A DNA stretch of 42,475 bases, taken from NCBI GenBank assembly GCA_017531805.1, contig JAFXKG010000001.1, forward strand, positions 1 to 42,475, written 5' to 3'. The notes beneath the pieces were generated by a model, which did not search any database, had not been told where the DNA came from, and worked only from the letters and a program-made list of their open reading frames with translations. Source of the DNA: Clostridia bacterium. GTDB lineage: Bacteria; Bacillota; Clostridia; Christensenellales; UBA1242. This document shows positions 37,751-42,475 of the stretch, piece by piece (the stretch's first letter is position 1; each line of letters starts with the position of its first letter). A program made the position numbers and the translations under genes.

Positions 37751-38272
37751 TTAATCGAAAAGCATTTTAAACCACTCCACGATTTTCGATTTATATTTAA
37801 TTTGTATTGCGTTTTCATTTTTATTCACAAAACACAAAGGTGGATACATTACACACCACCAATTATCACCAACCGCTTCCCCTAACTCCACAATTACAGC
37901 ATCGTAATACCCACTTTCAAGAGTGGTATTACTATATGTCCTTGTAGGGAAATACTCATTGGCAAGTTTAATGTTCGCCTTGTAACTAAAACCGTTTTGT
38001 TTTAATATTTCTTCGCATTTATATTTCAATAAATATTTATATTCTTCAACAATGTTTTGTGCTTGTTGTTTGCTTTGTACATTGCAAAGAATTGGTGTCA
38101 ATGTTTCCACCATCATATCTTTTATTTGATATTTTACATTTTGATCTATACTGCTATTACTGTTTGCCCTTATATGTAATCGTAAATAATCATATTCTTC
38201 CTTTTGTGGCAAACATAAACCACCAACAACAATCACTGCTATCAAAGCAAAAAATGTAATAAATTTTTTCAT
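37751..38272 (-). CDS. spoIIR: Stage II sporulation protein R
   Basis: SpoIIR is the forespore-secreted signal that activates SpoIIGA to process pro-SigE in the mother cell. A signal sequence (1-20) leads to the family's diagnostic LRLHIRANSNSSIDQNVKYQ and, near the C-terminus, YFPTRTYSNTTLESGYYDA and GDNWWCVMYPPLCFV. 173 aa is slightly shorter than B. subtilis SpoIIR. Upstream is only a weak ribosome site. It lies immediately before sleB with 9 bases between, an arrangement that puts an early forespore signal and a late germination enzyme in one unit. Confidence 0.96.
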   Translation of the reverse strand: MKKFITFFALIAVIVVGGLCLPQKEEYDYLRLHIRANSNSSIDQNVKYQIKDMMVETLTPILCNVQSKQQAQNIVEEYKYLLKYKCEEILKQNGFSYKANIKLANEYFPTRTYSNTTLESGYYDAVIVELGEAVGDNWWCVMYPPLCFVNKNENAIQIKYKSKIVEWFKMLFD

Positions 38273-38299
38273 GTTTAAATTTTTTACACCAAAAAATTA

Positions 38300-38331
38300 A
38301 AAAATACACATAATTATGCGTATTTTTGTTA
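38300..38331 (-). terminator. Terminator of the amidase gene
   Basis: A 12-bp stem, AAAAATACACAT (38300-38311) with ATGCGTATTTTT (38316-38327), has loop AATT. On the minus strand the one imperfect position becomes a G-U pair, while on the plus strand it is A-C. This shows it works for the minus-strand amidase. Confidence 0.85.
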
Positions 38332-38352
38332 AATTTTAAAGTAATTTATTTT

Positions 38353-39414
38353 TTATTGCGAAGGATTTGGTCTGCCAACACTAGACAACAAAGTTCTCCA
38401 TGTGTTTGCTCCGACGATTCCGTCCGACACAAGGCCATTTTCGCTTTGGAAAGCTCTTACTGCACGCTCTGTCTCTGCTCCAAATATTCCATCTAAATTT
38501 GTTATTGGATAAAGGAACGACAACAATAGTCTTTGCAAATACAATACTGCACTATTTTTACTGCCACGCCTTAAAGTGTTTGCACTTGGATTCAGATTTA
38601 AAAGTGCGTTCCATGTTCTGCGCCCTACAATTCCATCAGCAGTCAAACCATTATTTCGTTGAAAATCTTGTACTGCTCTACTTGTGTTTACACCAAAAAT
38701 TCCGTCTGCAACAAGATTATATCCATATTGATTTAAAATGTATTGCAAAATAGTAACAAAATTACCACGAGAATTTAATCTAATAGTAGGGAAATTTTCT
38801 ATGGCGCGTGACACATATGGAACATTTAAAAATTCACACACTGCTTGACATGTCGACTCGCCTACTTGAAGGGTATAATTTGGATTTAGCATCAATTTTG
38901 CTTCGTCAAAGTTTGTCATAAACCCTGCTTCTATCAAGGTGGAAGGCGCATTCACATTTGACAAAACGCCAACTGATAGTTGACCAACAAATCTACCTGG
39001 AGTATTTGTGTTTGCCAAAATACTTTCATATACTTCTTCCGAAAGTTGTCTGCTTTCCGTCGCAAATTGATTAAAAGGACTGTAATAAACTTCAAGTCCC
39101 CTTGCAGAGTTAAAGCTATTACCTGCACCAAATGCATTATAAGCAAATGTTACCAACAAACTTACTCTTGCACGATTTGCTCGCACTACACGAGTTGACA
39201 CACTTATATCTTGAATTTCTGGATGTATATCATACACATTAAAACCGCATCGCAAGCAAGCCAAAATAAAATCAATTTTTGCTTGTCTGTTAAATTCGTT
39301 TTCGTAAAAACTCCTACCAATATAAGATATAACAGGGGTTCGTTTACCTGGAGTTGGCGGGTTTAAACCATGTTCATCATTTGCACCAATTAAAAAATCA
39401 CTAGCAACTGCCAC
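38353..39414 (-). CDS. Amidase_3-like protein with two peptidoglycan-binding domains
   Basis: The N-terminal 200 residues resemble zinc N-acetylmuramoyl-L-alanine amidases. EHGLNPPTPGKRTP gives the first His, YENEFNRQ the Glu ligand, and STLIEAGFMTNFDEAK the catalytic Glu. The usual SIHxNA is here TFAYNAFG, so the second zinc His is Ala. Two PG-binding-1 domains follow (about 210-270 and 285-345). I start at GTG 39414 (V-AVASDFLIGANDEHG, 353 aa), with GAGG 5 bases upstream. ATG 39441 has no ribosome site and overlaps a promoter-like element. No signal peptide. It may act or bind on spore peptidoglycan. Confidence 0.8.
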   Translation of the reverse strand: MAVASDFLIGANDEHGLNPPTPGKRTPVISYIGRSFYENEFNRQAKIDFILACLRCGFNVYDIHPEIQDISVSTRVVRANRARVSLLVTFAYNAFGAGNSFNSARGLEVYYSPFNQFATESRQLSEEVYESILANTNTPGRFVGQLSVGVLSNVNAPSTLIEAGFMTNFDEAKLMLNPNYTLQVGESTCQAVCEFLNVPYVSRAIENFPTIRLNSRGNFVTILQYILNQYGYNLVADGIFGVNTSRAVQDFQRNNGLTADGIVGRRTWNALLNLNPSANTLRRGSKNSAVLYLQRLLLSFLYPITNLDGIFGAETERAVRAFQSENGLVSDGIVGANTWRTLLSSVGRPNPSQ

Positions 39415-39430
39415 ATTCACCTCATGAAAT

Positions 39431-39456
39431 AATTTATGCATCGTATAATAAATATG
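39431..39456 (-). promoter_or_regulatory. Possible SigE-type promoter of the amidase gene
   Basis: Minus-strand CATATT (39451-39456), 12 bases, CATAAATT (39431-39438). The -10 is one base from CATACANT. Transcription would start near 39424, which fits the GTG start at 39414 and not the ATG at 39441. Confidence 0.4.
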
Positions 39457-39630
39457 TTAAAATAATTTTATTAAAAATTAAATTAATTTATTTTTTTATT
39501 ATTTTTTTATAATTTATTAGCTTTTTAATATTTTTATTAAAAATATTAGTTTTTTTAAAATATTTGTATTAAATAAATAAAGTATACAAAAAAATTATTT
39601 GATATAAATATATATACAATTATTTTTCTA

Positions 39631-39659
39631 TTGACTTTTTAACTTAAAAAAAGTATAAT
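39631..39659 (+). promoter_or_regulatory. Strong SigA promoter of an orphan small RNA
   Basis: TTGACT (39631-39636), exactly 17 bases, TATAAT (39654-39659). No plus-strand gene follows; the next plus-strand sequence is an 80-nt structured segment with its own terminator. Confidence 0.8.
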
Positions 39660-39665
39660 AAGGTT

Positions 39666-39744
39666 ATCAAGCTATAGGTAGTAATACACTATTAGCCATG
39701 CTACCACTTGGAGAAATTTGACGGTAATACACCGCCATTTTTTA
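39666..39744 (+). ncRNA. Candidate structured small RNA, ~80 nt, unknown
   Basis: Two hairpins have the same core, GTAATACAC: 39682-39690 and 39725-39733. The flanking pairs differ but both keep pairing: TA...TA in the first, CG...CG in the second, around loop AATAC. The first hairpin competes with an alternative nested structure: CAAG (39669-39672) with CTTG (39708-39711), and GGTAG (39678-39682) with CTACC (39702-39706). The second hairpin is followed by CCATTTTTT and works as the terminator. No RNA family that I know matches. It fills the 39442-39829 gap with no ORF over 7 codons. Confidence 0.6.
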
Positions 39745-39806
39745 TTTAAAAACAATTAATAATAAATTTATATTTTCTTTTCATCTTGTTCACTAAAAAT
39801 AAAAAA

Positions 39807-39829
39807 ATCCACTTGTTGTGGATAATTTT
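39807..39829 (-). terminator. Terminator of the HD-domain gene
   Basis: ATCCAC (39807-39812) pairs with GTGGAT (39818-39823) around a 5-base loop; A/T runs lie on both sides. It lies just after the stop codon at 39830. Confidence 0.75.
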
Positions 39830-40426
39830 TTAATTAATTTTTTCATCTAAATAACTTGCTTCCAAATCAGAGACATGGAAAAGCACCGCAATAGGAAAAC
39901 GCGAGTAAGCATCGCTTAAGTCGCTAGTACCTTGAGTGCGCGAATCAAACCCACCCATATGCCAATTGATTGCCATCGCTTCTTCTCTTGTAAGTCGTAT
40001 AAAACCACTAGCAATGTATACTGATTTTTCGCCATGTCCATATGGTAAAGAATTGTTATAAGCAAAATATGGCACTTGTACCCATTGACCATCAATTTTT
40101 TGATTACGGTAATCTACTGTATAAGTGTTTACTTTGCAAAGATCATGCAACAAAGCAATTATCGCAATACTTTCGTCACTGATTTTTTCTTGATAGTTTT
40201 CACCATATTCTGAAATGATATTTCTTTTAAATCTATGGTATACATTTAGAGAGTGAAAAACCAAACCGCCTTCAAAGTTAGAGTGTCTTCTACCAGAAGC
40301 AGGAGCTAAAAAGAAATCACTTTGATTAACCAAATAATCAAGCAATTTGTCCGCGCCTTCTCTTTTAATGTTTTGGTTGTATATTTTTATAAATTCTGAT
40401 TTCAATTCTTCTATTGTCTTTTCCAT
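39830..40426 (-). CDS. HD-domain phosphohydrolase, 198 aa
   Basis: The HD metal-site residues are visible in order: His in FHSLNVYHRFK, His-Asp in IALLHDLCKVNTY, and later GHGEKSVYIASG and INWHMGGFDSR. HD proteins of this size act on nucleotides or RNA ends; the pattern resembles the C-terminal HD domain of YhaM-type 3'-5' exonucleases, but no OB domain is present. The segment YRNQKIDGQWVQVPYFAYNN is inserted after the HD motif. The ribosome site GAGGT overlaps the last codons of the small hydrogenase-like ORF just upstream, so the two are probably coupled. Substrate unknown. Confidence 0.8.
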   Translation of the reverse strand: MEKTIEELKSEFIKIYNQNIKREGADKLLDYLVNQSDFFLAPASGRRHSNFEGGLVFHSLNVYHRFKRNIISEYGENYQEKISDESIAIIALLHDLCKVNTYTVDYRNQKIDGQWVQVPYFAYNNSLPYGHGEKSVYIASGFIRLTREEAMAINWHMGGFDSRTQGTSDLSDAYSRFPIAVLFHVSDLEASYLDEKIN

Positions 40427-40428
40427 TG

Positions 40429-40542
40429 TTACCTCTTTGTGTAATGTGTGTGTAAATATTTTTTTGCAACTTCACTTAAAGGAGCGATTAAAAATTCTTC
40501 ATAAGCTTTTTTCATTACTGGATTTTCGTAACTGCTACGCAA
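40429..40542 (-). CDS. Tiny ORF matching the iron-hydrogenase small-subunit domain (37 aa)
   Basis: In the frame -1 to hisS, the bases between hisS and the HD gene encode LRSSYENPVMKKAYEEFL, then IAPLSEVAKKYLHTHYTKR. This matches the C-terminal Fe_hyd_SSU segment of [FeFe]-hydrogenases (R-S-x-ENP...LYxEFL...PLS...LLHTHY). The frame opens within the hisS 3' end, just after an in-frame stop. A TTG start at 40542 lies two bases after the hisS stop and would need coupled reinitiation; ATG 40515 gives only 28 aa. It has no disrupting stop. It may be a remnant of a lost hydrogenase gene or an orphan peptide. Confidence 0.55.
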   Translation of the reverse strand: MRSSYENPVMKKAYEEFLIAPLSEVAKKYLHTHYTKR

Positions 40543-40544
40543 TT

Positions 40545-41795
40545 TTATATTTTGATTAAGTTTTTAATCTCTTTACCTTCTTTATGATCTTTAACACTTA
40601 CAACACAACTTGCAACTTCTGCAATTTTGTCGTAAAAATTCTTCATATTTTTAGGCCTTATGTATAAAGAAACATCATATTTTTGCATTAAACTATTTTT
40701 GATTTTAAATACTTCTAAAATATCGTCATCTTTGTCGTACAAAAGTGCAAGACTTTGTTTTAAATCCTGTTCGCCATTTTCTTTTATCAACAATGCCACA
40801 CGCTCAAATCCAATACTAACACCAACTGCCGGTGTATCAACGCCTGTCATAACACCAACCATTTTGTCATATCTGCCACCACCGCCAATAGCACTTGATA
40901 TTCCGTCTGCGTAAAATTCATAAACTGTGCCAGTGTAATAACCTTGACCGCGCACAATAGACACATCAAATTTTATGTCATATATACAATCAGTTAAGGC
41001 ATTAAGATTTTTTATAAGATATTTAATGTTTTCTGCATCGTCAGACTTTACACCATACTTACAAACACAATCTAAACCATTGTCCAACACATCGTTTAAA
41101 ATGTCTACAAGTTTGTTGATTTTTTCAGCTTCCATGCCTTTTTCAATCAGTTCCATCATCACACCAGTGACAGAAATTTTGTCAAGTTTATCAAGGCTTA
41201 CACAAACTGTAGAAATCTCATCTTGTTTAAAACCTGCAAAAACAACCAACTGATTTAAAATTCTTCTGTCATTTATTTTAAGTGAAAGTTTGTTAAATCC
41301 AATCTTTTTGTATGTATCTAAAGCGGTTTTTAACAATTCTAGTTCTGCATTAATGCTTTCGTCACCAAAGACATCAATATCACATTGCATAAATTGACGA
41401 TTTCTGCCTTTTTGCGGACGCTCTGCCCTAAACACATTGTCAATTTGAATTGCTTTAAATGGTGTTGGAAGTTTATCTCTGTTGTTGGCATAAAATCTTG
41501 CAAGCGGAACAGTTAAATCGTATCGCAATCCTTCTTCTACAATGTCAGCGACAGTTAAGTTTGGCCTGCTTAAATCTAATTTATCTCCGCGTTTGATAGT
41601 TTTAAACATCAATTTTAAATTGTCGCCACCATCGCTTGAATTTAACAATTCTAAATGTTCAAAAATTGGTGTAGAAATTAAATTGTATCCATTGTTTTGA
41701 AAACTGGCTAATATTTTTTGCCTTAATTGTTCTCTTATTTTTGCATCTTTTGGCAAATAATCGTATGTGCCACGAATTGGATTAAAGTTTTTCAC
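40545..41795 (-). CDS. hisS: Histidine-tRNA ligase
   Basis: HisRS charges tRNA-His. Class II motif 2 is FRAERPQKGRNRQFMQCDID, the HisA box follows as LDSVVRG-type 'SIVRGQGYYTGTVYEFY', and motif 3 is GVSIGFERVALL; SAIGGGGRYDKMVG is also characteristic. 416 aa is normal. It starts with GTG (41793-41795) behind AAGGAG. A consensus SigA promoter lies upstream. The last codons overlap the open frame of the hydrogenase-like ORF. Confidence 0.97.
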   Translation of the reverse strand: MKNFNPIRGTYDYLPKDAKIREQLRQKILASFQNNGYNLISTPIFEHLELLNSSDGGDNLKLMFKTIKRGDKLDLSRPNLTVADIVEEGLRYDLTVPLARFYANNRDKLPTPFKAIQIDNVFRAERPQKGRNRQFMQCDIDVFGDESINAELELLKTALDTYKKIGFNKLSLKINDRRILNQLVVFAGFKQDEISTVCVSLDKLDKISVTGVMMELIEKGMEAEKINKLVDILNDVLDNGLDCVCKYGVKSDDAENIKYLIKNLNALTDCIYDIKFDVSIVRGQGYYTGTVYEFYADGISSAIGGGGRYDKMVGVMTGVDTPAVGVSIGFERVALLIKENGEQDLKQSLALLYDKDDDILEVFKIKNSLMQKYDVSLYIRPKNMKNFYDKIAEVASCVVSVKDHKEGKEIKNLIKI

Positions 41796-41820
41796 GATTG
41801 ACTCCTTAATTTATAAATTA

Positions 41821-41849
41821 ATTATAAATTAAAATATGTTAAAAGTCAA
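41821..41849 (-). promoter_or_regulatory. SigA promoter of hisS
   Basis: Minus-strand TTGACT (41844-41849), 17-base spacer, TATAAT (41821-41826); 25 bases before the GTG start. Confidence 0.85.
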
Positions 41850-41864
41850 TAATATAATTGTCGG

Positions 41865-41893
41865 TTGACAAATGAAAAAACAGCTGTTTTAAT
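41865..41893 (+). promoter_or_regulatory. Possible divergent promoter over a palindrome
   Basis: TTGACA (41865-41870), 17 bases, TTTAAT (41888-41893) on the plus strand, divergent from hisS. The spacer contains most of the 14-base palindrome AAAACAGCTGTTTT (41877-41890). No plus-strand gene follows before the veg terminator. Confidence 0.4.
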
Positions 41894-41966
41894 ACACAAT
41901 TTATTTTGTTGATACTGCAAAAAACATTTTAACTTTAAAAAATGTATAATTACATTAATACAATAA

Positions 41967-41990
41967 AAAAGCCTGCAAAAGCAGACTTTT
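41967..41990. terminator. veg terminator
   Basis: AAAAGCCTGC (41967-41976), loop AAAA, GCAGACTTTT (41981-41990). On the minus strand the one mismatch becomes a G-U pair and a T run follows. The veg stop codon lies in the outer arm. Confidence 0.85.
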
Positions 41991-42228
41991 AGTCATTGGA
42001 AATTTTAACTTCTCCACACAAAATATCGTTATACGAATAAGTGAAGATAGATTCTAAATCAAGTGAGCAAGATTTTACTGTAAATACACTGGCATAAACA
42101 TCTTCAATACGCGCACGATAGGTAGAAACTTTTCGCCTTCCGCGGTTCACATATAATTGCACTTCTTTACCTTTAAGTTCTTGTATTTTCTGTTTTATGT
42201 TATCTACTGTGTTTGGCATTTTTTTCAT
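41989..42228 (-). CDS. veg: Veg-family protein
   Basis: Veg is a small, highly conserved protein of Bacillota, linked to biofilm gene control in B. subtilis. The protein shows the family order: short helix (TVDNIKQKIQELKGKEVQLY), basic turn NRGRRKVSTYRA, then RIEDVYASVFTVKS and the C-terminal FTYSYNDILCGEVKI. I chose ATG 42228 (MKKMPNTV, 79 aa), with AAGGAG 6 bases upstream. The family is typically about 80-90 aa. Arg-rich turn suits an RNA- or DNA-binding role. Confidence 0.92.
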   Translation of the reverse strand: MKKMPNTVDNIKQKIQELKGKEVQLYVNRGRRKVSTYRARIEDVYASVFTVKSCSLDLESIFTYSYNDILCGEVKISND

Positions 42229-42366
42229 TTTAATCTCCTTATTTTTTTGTGCACAATTCACCTTTATTTTATTTTTATCTTTTTTTTACTTTTTAATCAT
42301 TTGTGCCAATTAAACAAAAATTTCAACAAAAAACTTGCCAACCTGTATGTCACTATACAAACAAAA

Positions 42367-42388
42367 AAATCGGGAAATCTCCCGATTT
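42367..42388 (-). terminator. Terminator of the gene truncated at the window end
   Basis: AAATCGGG (42367-42374), loop, CCCGATTT (42381-42388). A T run follows on the minus strand (A run 42363-42369 on plus). Confidence 0.85.
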
Positions 42389-42420
42389 AAAATATAATAA
42401 AACCAAATGCCACCTATTTT

Positions 42421-42475
42421 TTACAAATCGTCATCATCGTCGATTTCTTCTTCCTCTTCATCGTCATCATCATCG
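42421..42475 (-). CDS. Acidic C-terminus of a truncated gene
   Basis: Only 17 residues are in the window: five Asp, five Glu, Ile, five Asp, Leu, then TAA (42421-42423). Long acidic tails of this kind occur in the RNA polymerase delta subunit (RpoE) of Bacillota, which is one candidate, but other proteins have them too. The start lies beyond the window end. Confidence 0.6.
   Translation of the reverse strand, partial: DDDDDEEEEEIDDDDDL

Noticed and set aside
39699..39722. A 7-codon ORF (MLPLGEI) in the small RNA candidate
   Set aside because: No Shine-Dalgarno, and no downstream gene to attenuate on that strand. Kept only as a note.
40545..40575. Programmed -1 frameshift from hisS into the hydrogenase-like frame
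   Set aside because: The A-rich stretch lacks a proper X XXY YYZ slippery site, and an in-frame stop blocks slippage before it. HisRS looks complete without it.

Overview
The window is strongly AT-rich DNA from a low-GC, endospore-forming member of the Bacillota. It is probably an uncultured Clostridia-like lineage. The spore gene set supports this: a gerA-type germinant receptor operon, spoIIR-sleB-ypeB, a BclA-like collagen-glycoprotein gene, a YlmC/YmxH-like PRC-barrel gene, and a peptidoglycan amidase gene with a possible SigE-type promoter. Shine-Dalgarno sites of the AAGGAG type, SigA promoters, a Firmicute-type LexA box and a phenylalanine T-box fit the same assignment. I saw no tRNA or rRNA gene, no CRISPR array, no insertion sequence and no phage module. 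The window reads as ordinary chromosome with some lineage-specific genes.

Layout. 1-3.8 kb: a two-cluster ferredoxin (+), convergent with pgsA-recA-recN (-), where recA has its own SOS promoter. 3.8-7.4 kb: an unknown protein (+), mscL with a long charged tail, a nucleoside hydrolase and two unknown proteins (all -). 7.5-12.5 kb: the collagen-like gene, then a T-box leader and pheS-pheT (+). 12.5-20.7 kb: gerAC, gerAB, gerAA and a large Fn3-like lipoprotein with a transglutaminase-like domain (-). 20.9-27.2 kb: PRC-barrel protein (+), ferritin-like protein (-), CtpE-like P-type ATPase (+), unknown protein (-), small coiled-coil protein (+) and a protein with a diverged diadenylate-cyclase-like domain (+). 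27.2-35.3 kb: one 2,694-residue cell-surface protein (-). 35.6-39.4 kb: ypeB, sleB, spoIIR and an amidase (-). 39.4-42.5 kb: an orphan small-RNA locus (+), an HD-domain protein, a tiny ORF matching the iron-hydrogenase small-subunit domain, hisS, veg, and the acidic C-terminus of a truncated gene (-).

How the genes fit together. The forespore-linked genes (spoIIR, sleB-ypeB, probably gerA) cover commitment to compartment-specific transcription, cortex lysis on germination and germinant sensing. The collagen-like protein, and possibly the PRC-barrel protein and amidase, would act in or under mother-cell control. recA-recN is a DNA-repair unit under LexA control. pheST and hisS are translation housekeeping genes.

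The most unusual items are four. First, a promoter-terminator unit of about 80 nt at 39631-39744 holds two hairpins with the same loop and core but compensatory outer pairs. Second, an intact 37-codon frame between hisS and the HD gene matches the C-terminus of [FeFe]-hydrogenase. Third, a DAC-like protein keeps the DisA motif spacing but has altered motifs. Fourth, several 'enzymes' lack one key residue: the transglutaminase-like Cys is Ser, one amidase zinc His is Ala, and the GerAC lipobox Cys is missing. Convergent genes also repeatedly share terminators that lie inside an opposing coding sequence. All calls come from reading the sequence; no database search was run.
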